From 21-14-0-10-47-8 sp966211795 (lineage in GTDB: Bacteria; Bdellovibrionota; Bdellovibrionia; Bdellovibrionales; Bdellovibrionaceae), in contig CBIHNW010000015.1 of assembly GCA_966211795.1 (NCBI GenBank), positions 68,167-132,166 on the forward strand: DNA of 64,000 nucleotides. The letters run 5' to 3'. Positions 10,376-19,324 of this stretch are shown here, one piece after another. Both the position numbers and the translations under genes were made by a program. Each line of letters begins with the position of its first letter. The stretch's first letter is position 1. Under the pieces are notes generated by a model. It did no database searches. It worked only from the letters and a program-made list of their open reading frames with translations, and was not told the DNA's origin.

Positions 10376-10924
10376 TTACATCAATTGGACAGGCTGAACG
10401 GCGCAATTCACGGTCGCCCAGGTCATGTATTCTTGTGAGCAATAAGCCTGAGATTCTTTCGACATCAAAGGTGGCATGCAGTCGACCTGTTCTTTGCAAA
10501 CGAATGCCGAAGATGCGGCTGGATTTTTAACGATTTCAACAGTGGATCCTGCCGGCACGAGCACCTTCACGAAAATCGACTGGCCTGAATCGGCATTCAA
10601 ATTAAACTTGAGACCATCTTGCGCTAATTTTTTTCCGCTGAAGGGCGGGCACATCACGGCCGGAAATGCCATGGCCTGGGCCGAAACAAAAACTTCGCCG
10701 GTCTGTTTGTTCGCCGTGTACGAATACTCTTTTGAAAGTCCGTGACAGTCAACTTGCACCATCTTGTAATTCACGCGCACTTCCAGTGAAGAGACATCAG
10801 ATCTGGCGATAATGTACGACTCCATTTGCACCGGATAAGAAGACGTCAGCTTCTCGACGTTTTCTTGCGCGGTCGCCGTCATCGTCATCATTCCCAATGC
10901 CAATACGATTAACATTTTCATCAT
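10376..10924 (-). CDS. Secreted protein of unknown function
   Basis: A 182-residue protein with a clear Sec signal peptide (residues 1-20, ending TATAQ) and five cysteines after residue 50 that could pair in the periplasm. No family was recognised. Two adjacent ATGs (10924, 10921) follow AAAAGGATGTA; the second has the better spacing and loses only one residue. It is monocistronic, with 162 bases to the next minus-strand gene upstream of it. Nothing in the neighbourhood indicates its role. Confidence 0.75.
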   Translation of the reverse strand: MMKMLIVLALGMMTMTATAQENVEKLTSSYPVQMESYIIARSDVSSLEVRVNYKMVQVDCHGLSKEYSYTANKQTGEVFVSAQAMAFPAVMCPPFSGKKLAQDGLKFNLNADSGQSIFVKVLVPAGSTVEIVKNPAASSAFVCKEQVDCMPPLMSKESQAYCSQEYMTWATVNCAVQPVQLM

Positions 10925-11086
10925 TACATCCTTTTTTAGGGTTTAAGAACGCGCGACTATACAACAGAAGTTGAGCCGCCACGCCTGTCCGAAAATTCAA
11001 CAGTAATTTCTTCAGCTAAATAATTTCTAAAGGATATTTTTCAGAAAATTTCGTCGGAGGATTCGTTGGAAGGCAGGATTTCGTTT

Positions 11087-12727
11087 TTAGTGCTCTTCAA
11101 GCGGAATTTCGATCACGAAGCTGGTGTTGCGGCATTCGCGGTCGTACCACAACCGGCCGCCGTGTTCTTCAATGATGCCCCTCGAAATCGAAAGTCCGAG
11201 GCCCGTGCCCCGGCCGACCTCCTTTGTGGAGAAAAAGGGATCCATCATCCGTTCGGCAATCTGCGAGGGAATGCCATGGCCACTGTCCGTAATGCGCAAG
11301 GCAATCGCGCCATTGCGAAACGAAACATTCAGTTCGATCCACGGATCGTTGGTATTCACGATGGCATCGAAACTGTTGTTGAAGAGATTCAGTAAAACTT
11401 GGGAAATTTGCGAGGGTCGGCAGCGCAATGACAGAATGTGGTCAATGCCCTTGATCCGGAAATCAACGCCGTAGCGCTTGAATTTTTCCAGGCACAATTC
11501 CAGCGTTTCGTCGATGATCGGGTTGAGCTCGCAAGAAATCATGGGGTCGTTATCCGCATTTCGTGAGAAGGCGCGAAGACCACGAATGATTTTCGCGATT
11601 CGCTCGACCGTGTTCTCGATTTTCGCAAGCTCCAGCAGCGCCCACTCTTTTTCGAATTCGTTGGTGTTCAGGCGCGACTTGAGCTGATTGGCGCGATTCA
11701 AGATGATGGTCAGCGGATTGTTGATCTCATGGGCGACCCCGCTGGCCATCTCACCAAGAGAAGCCATCTTCGAATTGGCGACCGCTTTTGCGCGCTCTTG
11801 ATCCAATTTCCTGTTGGCGATCACTTTGTCGGTTACGTCCCAGTTCAGACCCGTCATCCGAATCGGGTCGCCGTGCTCATCGCGCACGACGTAACCGATG
11901 GCCGCGATATAGCGGATTTCACCATGGCGGATGATGCGAAATTGGTGATCGAAGGTGGCGTTGTGCTCGAACACCTGATGAATGGCCTTGATCAAGCCGT
12001 CGAGATCTTCCGGGTGGCAAAGCTTCTCTAAATCTGAAAAATGTCCGCGGGTTTCGGACTTTTCGACGCCGAAGATTTCAAACATCGTATTGTCCCAGAT
12101 CAACTGATCCGCTTGCACGTACCAATCCCAAACGCCCATGCGCTGAGATTGCAGCGCCAGATTCAGGCGTTCCTGCGAAGACTGCAGCTCGGCCAAAATA
12201 GATTTGGTGGTGCGCTGAGACCAGTATCTTTCCAAAGCGACGGCGGCCAAGCTGGTCAAGGTTTGAAACAATGGAATCTCTTGTGGTTCTCCTTCGAGCG
12301 TGCGCGGGAAGTAGAACGAAAAAACACCGAGCAGATCATTTTTCGTCGACAGAATTGGCAGCGACACGATGGCGCGAATGCCGTTAGTGCTGGCTTGAAT
12401 CAGGTTTTCGTTCGCCTTGGATTCGTCCTTGCCGATATCTCCGCAGATGACCTGCTGTTTGTGAAAGGCGGCCTGACTGCACGTGGTGGTATCGGGGCGA
12501 ATGGCGATGCGTTTGTCAGGATTGTCCGGCTTTAATGGTAAAGATGGGCACGAGCCCGGTAGCAGGTATCCCGAATCAGGGTCGTACATCAAAAGGATAC
12601 AGCGGACCTCAGGTAAAGTTTTTTCCGTGAACAGGGTCAGCTTTTCCAGCACGCGATTGATGTTCGCCTCGACCAGAAGACTCTGGATCAAGTGAACGGG
12701 AATCGCGTGATTTTCGGGCTGATGCAT
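11087..12727 (-). CDS. GAF-PAS sensor histidine kinase
   Basis: A 546-residue soluble histidine kinase. An N-terminal GAF domain covers about residues 10-165, then a PAS/PAC domain about 185-310 (MGVWDWYVQADQLIW; MTGLNWDVTDK), HisKA with His in GVAHEINNPL, and HATPase_c (LLNLFNNSFDA; ITDSGHGIP; GRGTGLGLSI). There are no membrane segments. ATG 12727 has GAGGAAC upstream and is preferred to a TTG at 12739 that overlaps the stop of the preceding gene. Only 8 bases separate it from the RluA/methyltransferase gene, so the two are probably co-transcribed, although no functional link is obvious. No response regulator is adjacent. Confidence 0.93.
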   Translation of the reverse strand: MHQPENHAIPVHLIQSLLVEANINRVLEKLTLFTEKTLPEVRCILLMYDPDSGYLLPGSCPSLPLKPDNPDKRIAIRPDTTTCSQAAFHKQQVICGDIGKDESKANENLIQASTNGIRAIVSLPILSTKNDLLGVFSFYFPRTLEGEPQEIPLFQTLTSLAAVALERYWSQRTTKSILAELQSSQERLNLALQSQRMGVWDWYVQADQLIWDNTMFEIFGVEKSETRGHFSDLEKLCHPEDLDGLIKAIHQVFEHNATFDHQFRIIRHGEIRYIAAIGYVVRDEHGDPIRMTGLNWDVTDKVIANRKLDQERAKAVANSKMASLGEMASGVAHEINNPLTIILNRANQLKSRLNTNEFEKEWALLELAKIENTVERIAKIIRGLRAFSRNADNDPMISCELNPIIDETLELCLEKFKRYGVDFRIKGIDHILSLRCRPSQISQVLLNLFNNSFDAIVNTNDPWIELNVSFRNGAIALRITDSGHGIPSQIAERMMDPFFSTKEVGRGTGLGLSISRGIIEEHGGRLWYDRECRNTSFVIEIPLEEH

Positions 12728-12735
12728 GAAGTTCC

Positions 12736-14229
12736 TCAAGTTTTTTGAATCCAGAAGCTTTTCATCAAGGTTTCTTCATTCGGCAATTCAAAATCCCAAT
12801 CACGCCAGCCATTTTCGATCTTTGCTTTGGGTTTCAAAATATTCTGAATTTGCTGCCTGAGCTTTTCGCTGCTCCACTTTTCCAAGTTGCAGCTAAAAAG
12901 TAAAAAACCCTGCGGCGCTAAAACTTGCCAGCACAGATTGAGAAGATCTGGCAGCGCCTGGTCTAATCTGAAGACTCCATCTTTGTGGCGGCCGAACGAA
13001 GGGGGATCGCAAATGATGATATCAAATTGCCGATTTCGTTTGATCGCACCCTTCAAAAAAAGGAGCGTTTCCGATTGAAAGAAGTTATTAAGCGATGGAT
13101 CCAGTCTATTCAAGACAAAATTTTGTCGACCCCACTCCAGAAAACCGGCACTGAGATCGACCGAAGTGACTTCGCTGGCGCCGGCAGCTGCTGCTGTCAC
13201 CGAAAAGCCACAGGTGTAAGAAAAGAGATTCAAGACTCGGCGTTGATCAGCCATGGCTTGGACCCGGCGACGATTGGCTCGTTGATCCAAGAACAATCCA
13301 GGGGATTGACCGTTTTGACTTTGAAAAGAGTAGAGCAGATCATTTTCGGTCGCCGACCAACTGTCCTGCCATTGTTCCGAGCGCCAAATCTGTCGTTTGT
13401 TGGGATCTTCCCCCCGGTTTTGCATTTTTCGCAGCAACCACTGTTTTTTTAGAAGGCCGGCAATAAACTCGCAGCGCTCCAGATCCTCGGCCGTGGGCTC
13501 TGTTTCGCGATACCAATAAAACCAAAGTTGTTGACCCAGAAGATCCAGGCGCAAATCGGGCAAATGAATCAAACGCAAAGTGATATCAGGGTTTTGTAAA
13601 AAACCGTAGAGCCTTTGACGCCGATCGATTTCTGATAACCAGCGAATCAGCTCGACATCCCTTAAAAGCCCCATGCGATCCATGAAGACAGGGGGCGGTG
13701 ATAGCAGTGGTTCTTGCCCCGGGATGCGAAGTTCTTGAGCATGCAAGCAAAGATGCGGATAGGCAGTTCCCTGATAAGTGACATCTCCCAAAATCGGCAA
13801 TCCCAAATTTGCCGCATGGATGCGGATTTGATGAGCGCGCCCGGTTAGCGGTGTGGCTTCCCACAATTCGAAAAAAGCATTTCGTTTCAGGCGTCGAAAC
13901 AAAGTTTCCGCTTCTTTGCCTTCGATCGGTGCGGTCGATCGCAGCTCGTGCGTGTCAGACTTTCGATCCGTCAGAAAAAGATATTTCTTCTGCACTTGGC
14001 GACTTTGCAGCATCTCCGTCAGCTGGGCCGCTGCCGCGCTCGAAGTCGCTAGCACCATCACGCCCGTCGTCGTTTTGTCCAAGCGCTGCGCAATGTACAA
14101 TTTTGTTTGCAACTCGCGCTCATAAATTTCGGCAATGCCAAGTTTATTTTTATCTGGGGCATGAGTCGAAAAACCGGCGGGTTTATCGATCGAAATGAAT
14201 GAGTCACTTTGTTTAAATTGAAGCTTCAT
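12736..14229 (-). CDS. RluA-type pseudouridine synthase fused to a class I SAM methyltransferase
   Basis: A 497-residue two-domain RNA-modification protein. Residues ~1-190 are RluA-like: catalytic Asp in QRLDKTTTGVMVLA and the GRAHQIRIHAANLGLPILGD signature. Residues ~290-497 are a Rossmann methyltransferase of the RlmI/RlmL-like group: GLFLDQRANRR, then motif I VLNLFSYTCGFSVTAAAAGA, then the NPPY-type motif DIIICDPPSF. The ~100-residue middle (YGFLQNPDITLRL onward) resembles no family I can name. Both active sites look intact. It is transcribed ahead of the GAF-PAS kinase. Family members usually act on 23S rRNA, but the target here is unknown. Confidence 0.9.
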   Translation of the reverse strand: MKLQFKQSDSFISIDKPAGFSTHAPDKNKLGIAEIYERELQTKLYIAQRLDKTTTGVMVLATSSAAAAQLTEMLQSRQVQKKYLFLTDRKSDTHELRSTAPIEGKEAETLFRRLKRNAFFELWEATPLTGRAHQIRIHAANLGLPILGDVTYQGTAYPHLCLHAQELRIPGQEPLLSPPPVFMDRMGLLRDVELIRWLSEIDRRQRLYGFLQNPDITLRLIHLPDLRLDLLGQQLWFYWYRETEPTAEDLERCEFIAGLLKKQWLLRKMQNRGEDPNKRQIWRSEQWQDSWSATENDLLYSFQSQNGQSPGLFLDQRANRRRVQAMADQRRVLNLFSYTCGFSVTAAAAGASEVTSVDLSAGFLEWGRQNFVLNRLDPSLNNFFQSETLLFLKGAIKRNRQFDIIICDPPSFGRHKDGVFRLDQALPDLLNLCWQVLAPQGFLLFSCNLEKWSSEKLRQQIQNILKPKAKIENGWRDWDFELPNEETLMKSFWIQKT

Positions 14230-14301
14230 GCGTCATTCCAGATGAACTGTTTTTTCAAGCAAAGATCAAGTAATTTATCGATAGAAAATGGAGTCGAATC
14301 C

Positions 14302-14919
14302 ATGAAAACGACGCTGACAAAAATGATTCTGAAAAATGTAAAGGTCTTGAGCCTGGTGACGGTTTGCTTGGTGCTGTCGGCCTGCGGAATGCAATCCATT
14401 CCCCAATCTAAGAATAGCGTGGACGCATCATTGGCCGAAGTGACCAACCAGTACAAACGCCGCGCCGACCTGATTCCGAATTTGGTGAACGTGGTGAAAG
14501 GTTACGCCAAACATGAAAGCGAAACTTTACAGGGGGTCACCGAAGCTCGCGCTCGTGCCACCCAAATCACGATCGATCCTTCCAAGGTGACACCGGAACA
14601 GTTGCAAAAATTCTCGGCGGCACAGGGGCAACTGTCCCAAGCTTTGGGTCGATTGCTGGCCGTCTCTGAAAATTATCCCAATCTGAAAGCGGACACCCAG
14701 TTTCGCGACCTGCAGGCCCAGCTAGAGGGCACCGAAAATCGCATCACGGTCGCTCGCCAGCGTTACATCGAGACCATCAAAGAGTTCAACAATCTGGTCA
14801 GTGTTCCGCCCACCAGCTGGACCAACGGAATCATGTATCACTACGATAAAATGCCTCAGTGGGATGTGTCCGCCGAGGAAAAAACTCAGGTCGAAAAACC
14901 ACCAGAAGTTAAAATGTAA
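14302..14919 (+). CDS. LemA-family lipoprotein
   Basis: A 205-residue LemA protein anchored as a lipoprotein: signal peptide with lipobox LSACG. The core carries the family signature YKRRADLIPNLVNVVKGYAKHE and the closing RQRYIETIKEFNNLV. ATG 14302 is chosen because the signal peptide begins there, with GGAG upstream; a longer frame from 14209 is rejected. Its stop overlaps the start of the next TPM-domain gene (TAATG), so the three genes 14302-16314 form one translationally coupled operon. LemA and TPM proteins are often paired, but their biochemical role is not settled. Confidence 0.93.
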   Translation: MKTTLTKMILKNVKVLSLVTVCLVLSACGMQSIPQSKNSVDASLAEVTNQYKRRADLIPNLVNVVKGYAKHESETLQGVTEARARATQITIDPSKVTPEQLQKFSAAQGQLSQALGRLLAVSENYPNLKADTQFRDLQAQLEGTENRITVARQRYIETIKEFNNLVSVPPTSWTNGIMYHYDKMPQWDVSAEEKTQVEKPPEVKM

Positions 14920-15668
14920 TGACTCGGCTGCTTGGATTTCTCTTCATGATGTGTTCTGGTTTCGCGCCGGCCCACGCATTGGTGGCGCCGGCATTCGAAG
15001 TTCCTGCCTTGCAGGGGCCGGTTATGGATTTGGCGCACATGATGACCGCCCAGGATCAAGCCACACTCGAAAGCGTGTTGCGAGATTTTCACCAAAGGGG
15101 CAAAGGGCAAATCCAAGTTCTCACGTTGCCGAATTTAGCGGGCCTGACCATCGAGCAAGCTTCGATTCAAATTGTGGATCGTTGGAAGCTTGGCGACCGC
15201 AAACGGGATGACGGAGTTCTGCTCTTGGTCGCCCTGGAAGAGAGAAAGATCCGCATCGAAGTCGGCCAGGGCTTGGAAGGTGATCTACCAGACATCAAGG
15301 CCAAACAAATCGTTTCGGACGTCATGGCGCCATTCTTTCGTCAGGGCATTCCCTCGCAAGGAATCATCCAGGGGACATTGTGGATCGCAAAAACAATCGA
15401 TCCCGAGTTCGAAACTTCGGTGGCGCCGATGCAACCGCGCCAGCACCGGGCTTCTTCAGGGAACCAGTATGAAGGATTGTTTGTTTTGATCTTTGTCATC
15501 TTCATGCTTCTTGGAAATCTGTTTCGGCCGCGACGACGCTCATTCTGGGGCGGTGGTGGCGGCTGGGGCGGCGGCGGCTTTGGTGGATTCGGGGGCGGTG
15601 GCAGTGGCGGCGGCTGGTCCGGTGGCGGCGGTGGTTTTAGCGGAGGAGGTGCCAGTGGAAGCTGGTAA
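14919..15668 (+). CDS. TPM-domain (YgcG-type) membrane protein with Gly-rich tail
   Basis: A 249-residue protein: signal peptide (residues 1-20, AHA end), TPM domain about 30-160 (VMDLAHMMTAQDQATLE; DDGVLLLVALEERKIRIEVGQGLEG), one transmembrane helix around 186-202, a short Arg-rich stop-transfer segment, and a ~45-residue Gly-rich tail. This is the standard YgcG layout, with the TPM domain in the periplasm. It overlaps the LemA stop by one base and is itself overlapped by the next gene. Confidence 0.93.
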   Translation: MTRLLGFLFMMCSGFAPAHALVAPAFEVPALQGPVMDLAHMMTAQDQATLESVLRDFHQRGKGQIQVLTLPNLAGLTIEQASIQIVDRWKLGDRKRDDGVLLLVALEERKIRIEVGQGLEGDLPDIKAKQIVSDVMAPFFRQGIPSQGIIQGTLWIAKTIDPEFETSVAPMQPRQHRASSGNQYEGLFVLIFVIFMLLGNLFRPRRRSFWGGGGGWGGGGFGGFGGGGSGGGWSGGGGGFSGGGASGSW

Positions 15669-16314
15669 TCAAAAATGGGCGCGAAGCTTGATCAAAGAGG
15701 GTGACCCTTTGAAGGTGAGTGCGGCCGTCGCCAAAGTCGAAACGCAAACCTCGGGCGAGATTGTCCCGATCATCGTCCGACGATCTTCAACGATCGGACA
15801 TGTGCCTTTCTTGCTCACCTTGATCTTGCTGGTGGCAATTTTGGTTTTTGAAGTTCCCCAAATGCCGATCTTTGCTCGTTACAACCTGAGCTGGATTTTG
15901 TTTTTCGTGGCTTTGTTCTGCTTTCTCGTTTCCATCCCACTGTCAAAATTCATTTGGGTGCAGCGAATGTTGGTCTCGCAAGCGGACCAAAAATTTCAAG
16001 TCGAAGAGCGTGCCTTGCTTGAATTTTACCAGACAGGAATCGTCAACACGAAAGCCCGCACCGGTATTCTGCTTTTTCTTTCGGTGATGGAACGAAAAGC
16101 CGTCGTCTTGGCGGATGAAGCCATCTCGCAAAAGCTTCCACCCGAAACTTGGAATGAGATCTGCCAAATCATGGTGGATGGCGTGAGAAAAGGCGATACT
16201 GCCACTGGATTGGTCAAGGCCATTGAAGCCTGTGGGCAAGTTCTCGCGCAGCATTTTCCCGCGCAAGAGCTCAATCCCAACGAACTCAAGGACCACCTGA
16301 TCATCAAAATCTAG
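15655..16314 (+). CDS. Second TPM-domain membrane protein
   Basis: A 219-residue protein with an N-terminal region resembling a TPM start (SAAVAKVETQTSGEIVPIIVRRSS), two closely spaced transmembrane helices (about residues 50-70 and 80-100), and a C-terminal TPM-like region (ERKAVVLADEAISQKL). GTG 15655 is chosen because GGAGGAGG sits just upstream; the gene then starts inside the last codons of the preceding TPM gene in another frame. A longer frame from 15493 would read the Gly-rich tail coding region out of frame and is rejected. It completes the LemA-TPM-TPM operon. Confidence 0.87.
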   Translation: MEAGNQKWARSLIKEGDPLKVSAAVAKVETQTSGEIVPIIVRRSSTIGHVPFLLTLILLVAILVFEVPQMPIFARYNLSWILFFVALFCFLVSIPLSKFIWVQRMLVSQADQKFQVEERALLEFYQTGIVNTKARTGILLFLSVMERKAVVLADEAISQKLPPETWNEICQIMVDGVRKGDTATGLVKAIEACGQVLAQHFPAQELNPNELKDHLIIKI

Positions 16315-16417
16315 ATTTGGAAGCGGCCTTAGATCCCCCAGATCCTTTGTTATGGTATCGAAAGCGATACCTGGGTGCCGCTCATTATGGTGGAGACACG
16401 GAGATCACCGCCGATGT

Positions 16418-16897
16418 TTAGCTGACGGAGAGGATTTCGTATTCGCGGACTTTGTTACCGGTTTCGACGACGGCGGTGTCGCCGACCTTGAGACCCAAAA
16501 GAGCTTCGCCAAGGGGCGAACTGGGGGTCAGAATTTGCACGGCCATTCCGTCGACGGTCAAGACGGTGCCACCGCCCTTGGACATAATGAAAACCATGCT
16601 TTGTTTTTCGTTGTGGCTCACCTGGACAAGCGCGGTGGAAGCGATGGCCTCGTCCGGCGCAAAAGTGCGGACCTGCAGATCCTTGTAGATAAAAATCAGC
16701 TCTTCAATATCGCCGACGCGTTTGGCTTGCGCTCCCGCAAGGTAAGAAGCTTCCAATCCCCGGGTGTAGTATTCGTTTTCGGGCTTGCTTTCTTCGTTCG
16801 TGGCGGCTTCATAAGTGGCCAGCGCTGCTTCTTTTAAGGCAACCAATTCTTTTTCTAGATGAGTCACGATCTTTTCGATCAACAATTGTTTGTTCAC
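16418..16897 (-). CDS. GreA/GreB-family transcription elongation factor
   Basis: A 159-residue Gre-type factor. Such proteins enter the RNA polymerase secondary channel and stimulate cleavage of backtracked transcripts. The N-terminal ~80 residues form a predicted helical hairpin, and the C-terminal FKBP-like domain carries the family motif SPLGEALLGLKVGD near residue 130. A GTG start at 16897 follows AAGGAAAC. Residues at the coiled-coil tip (NEESKPENEYYTRG) contain acidic positions, so cleavage activity is possible. Assignment to GreA, GreB or the Rnk group is not made. Confidence 0.83.
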   Translation of the reverse strand: MNKQLLIEKIVTHLEKELVALKEAALATYEAATNEESKPENEYYTRGLEASYLAGAQAKRVGDIEELIFIYKDLQVRTFAPDEAIASTALVQVSHNEKQSMVFIMSKGGGTVLTVDGMAVQILTPSSPLGEALLGLKVGDTAVVETGNKVREYEILSVS

Positions 16898-17015
16898 GTT
16901 TCCTTGACCTCGGATTTGATTTTATACCGATTTTGGAATCTGACAAGTCGTCCAGCGTTTAGCTCCGAGTCAGAATTTCACTTTACCACTTTCGGCATCT
17001 TTGAGATCGTGAATC

Positions 17016-17864
17016 ATGGCAAAAATCCACATTGGCTTGGTCACGGAAAATAAGTCCCTGGAAGCGGAAGTTAAGCAAGCCGCCGAACAATTTGGTGGGG
17101 CCTACGTGCACCAAGCTAAGAACGTCTACGAGCTTTTGCAAAAACTTACGATGCAGAAGATCCAAATGATTTTGGTTCATCTCCCAGCCTCGGGTGAGGG
17201 CAGTGATCTAGGCTCCACGTTTTCCTTCATCCGCAGCAAAAAAGACCTCGCTAAAATCCCGATGGGCGTGCTCACCGACAGTGCACGTTTGCAGACCAAT
17301 TTTCTGCTGTTGGACCCTTTGGTGCGGAATTTTCCCTTGTCCAGCGGAATTTTTGTGACCTTGCTGTCGATGATCCCGATGGTTCAAGATCCGTCGCACG
17401 TGCCATCGGTGATGTCCGAGCAGTGGGTGCAGACTGAATTTTTAGAGTCTCTCAAATCGAAAACCGGCCAAGACATGCAATTCACCATTCGCGAAGCCAC
17501 CGAGGATGAACGTCGACAGTCTTTCTACAGTCAGCAGGCCGACGAAGTTCGTTCGCATTTGGGTTGGTTCAAATTTACGGTGCGCATGCTTGAGACCGAA
17601 TCAGATGGCATGTCAAAAATGTTTCGCGGACTCAGTCGGGATACGATTGAAGAATTCTCGCAAGCGCTTCTCAGTCAAGTCGTCGAGGAATTCAATTTGA
17701 AAGTGCAAAATGATTTTTCCACTCGCGGTGCCATTTACTTGCCCGAGATGGATCAGCTCAACCCGGTTGATCGCAAGTGGGTGTACGCCCACGTGAAACA
17801 TCAGGGCTACATGTTTGCAGCCCCAGAGTGTCAGATTTTACTCGAAGTCAGCCGTTACATTTAA
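17016..17864 (+). CDS. Unknown protein with receiver-like N-terminus
   Basis: A 282-residue soluble protein. Residues ~1-115 have the alternating hydrophobic pattern of a response-regulator receiver (IHIGLVTENKSLEAEV; IQMILVHLPASGEGSD; KIPMGVLTDSA), but the phospho-acceptor Asp position reads His/Leu (LVHLP), so it would be a pseudo-receiver. The C-terminal ~150 residues (FTVRMLETESDGMSKMFRGLS; GAIYLPEMDQLNPVDRKW) match no family I can name. It converges on the RhlE-type helicase with 14 bases between stops. Function unknown. Confidence 0.65.
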   Translation: MAKIHIGLVTENKSLEAEVKQAAEQFGGAYVHQAKNVYELLQKLTMQKIQMILVHLPASGEGSDLGSTFSFIRSKKDLAKIPMGVLTDSARLQTNFLLLDPLVRNFPLSSGIFVTLLSMIPMVQDPSHVPSVMSEQWVQTEFLESLKSKTGQDMQFTIREATEDERRQSFYSQQADEVRSHLGWFKFTVRMLETESDGMSKMFRGLSRDTIEEFSQALLSQVVEEFNLKVQNDFSTRGAIYLPEMDQLNPVDRKWVYAHVKHQGYMFAAPECQILLEVSRYI

Positions 17865-17878
17865 CGACCCTTAGAAAA

Positions 17879-19234
17879 TTAGCGAGAAGGGCGAAAACGA
17901 CGTCGTGGCTTGCCGCCACCACTTCCGCTGCCTGAGCCACCACCAGATCCACCGGATCGGTTGCCGCCGCCGCCAGAGCCACCACCGCTACCTCCGCCGC
18001 TTCCGCCGCGACGACCACCGCCTCGGCGTCCGCCACCACCACCACCGCCGCGAACGCGACTGACGCTGGTGACTGCGGCTTTGGCTGCTGCATCTGAATG
18101 GTAGGGATGATCCAAGATGACCGGAATCGTTTGCCGAGTCGTCTTTTCAATGGCGAAGAGATATGACTTTTCTTCCGCCGTGCAAAGCGAGATGGCTTCG
18201 CCTTCGGTGCCGGCGCGTGCGGTTCGACCGATGCGATGCACGTAATTTTCCGGAACATTCGGGAGCTCAAAGTTGATCACATGCGTGATGCCGTCGATGT
18301 CGATCCCGCGAGAAGCGATGTCGGTTGCCACCAACACGCGAATGCGATCTTGCGAGAAATCTTCGATCGCCCGTTGACGAGCGCCTTGCGATTTATTGCC
18401 ATGAATGGCTGCCGCCGTGATGCCATTTTTTTCAAGCTTATCGACGACCTTGTTGGCCCCGTGTTTCATTTCCACGAAGACCAGAACTTTGTACAGATTA
18501 TTATCCTGAAGCAAGCGAAGCAGCAGACTCATCTTATCCTTGCGGTCCACGTACATCACGCTTTGCGCGATTTTCTCGACCGTGGTTGAAGCCGGTGTGA
18601 CTTCGACTTTTTTCGGATTTTGCAAGATTGAATGGGCAAGCTTGGCGATTTCGCCCGGCATGGTGGCCGAGAAAAAGAGGTTGTGCTTTTTTTCTGGCAG
18701 CAGCGGTAAGATGCGTTTGATATCGCGCATGAATCCCATATCCAGCATGCGATCGGCTTCATCCAAAACGAAAATTTCCACGCGGTCCAATTTCAAATGG
18801 CGTTGCTCGATCAAATCCAGCAAGCGGCCCGGTGTCGCCACCAAAACATCCACTCCTTGAGCTAAATCTCGAACCTGGTTGCCCTGACCGACGCCGCCGA
18901 AGATCACGGCATATTTTTGCTTTAAGTGTTTGCCGTAAGTGAGCAGACTTTTGTGGATCTGAATGGCCAGCTCGCGAGTTGGGGTCAGAATCAAGCATCG
19001 GGGAGAACGGGGCTCGCGGCGACTGCGATTTTCTGACAGAAGTTGCAAAATTGGAAGGCAGAACGCCGCTGTTTTTCCGGTTCCTGTTTGCGCGATGCCC
19101 AGAAGGTCATGTCCCTGTAGAACGATGGGGATGGCCTGAGCTTGAATTGGGGTTGGCTTGTCGTAGCCAGTTTCTTTCAGTGCGGTTTGAATCGGTTCAA
19201 TCAATTGAAGATCAGAGAAATGGGTCGAATTCAT
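17879..19234 (-). CDS. DEAD-box RNA helicase (RhlE type) with Gly/Arg-rich tail
   Basis: A 451-residue DEAD-box helicase: Q motif (GYDKPTPIQAQAIP), Walker A AQTGTGKTAA, PTRELA, DEAD box VLDEADRMLDMGF, SAT (FFSATMP), and C-terminal motifs ATDIASRGIDI and HRIGRTARAG. The last ~65 residues are an extremely Gly-rich tail with interspersed RGG, RRGG and SGGG and a basic end (KPRRRFRPSR), a common RNA-binding add-on. ATG 19234 is favoured by the match of conserved sequence (STHFSDLQL) just after it. Role: RNA remodelling, such as ribosome assembly or RNA decay. Confidence 0.95.
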   Translation of the reverse strand: MNSTHFSDLQLIEPIQTALKETGYDKPTPIQAQAIPIVLQGHDLLGIAQTGTGKTAAFCLPILQLLSENRSRREPRSPRCLILTPTRELAIQIHKSLLTYGKHLKQKYAVIFGGVGQGNQVRDLAQGVDVLVATPGRLLDLIEQRHLKLDRVEIFVLDEADRMLDMGFMRDIKRILPLLPEKKHNLFFSATMPGEIAKLAHSILQNPKKVEVTPASTTVEKIAQSVMYVDRKDKMSLLLRLLQDNNLYKVLVFVEMKHGANKVVDKLEKNGITAAAIHGNKSQGARQRAIEDFSQDRIRVLVATDIASRGIDIDGITHVINFELPNVPENYVHRIGRTARAGTEGEAISLCTAEEKSYLFAIEKTTRQTIPVILDHPYHSDAAAKAAVTSVSRVRGGGGGGGRRGGGRRGGSGGGSGGGSGGGGNRSGGSGGGSGSGSGGGKPRRRFRPSR

Positions 19235-19324
19235 GAATAATGGAGCCTCGAGATGAAATTGATCAAGGAAATGTAAAGGCTCTTTATAGGGGGCGGACCT
19301 GGGAACAACAAGCAAAAAGTGGGT

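Noticed and set aside
16354..16371. Hairpin GGTATCG-AAAG-CGATACC after the LemA-TPM-TPM operon
   Set aside because: A good 7-bp stem but no T-run and no known RNA motif, so it is not called as a terminator.
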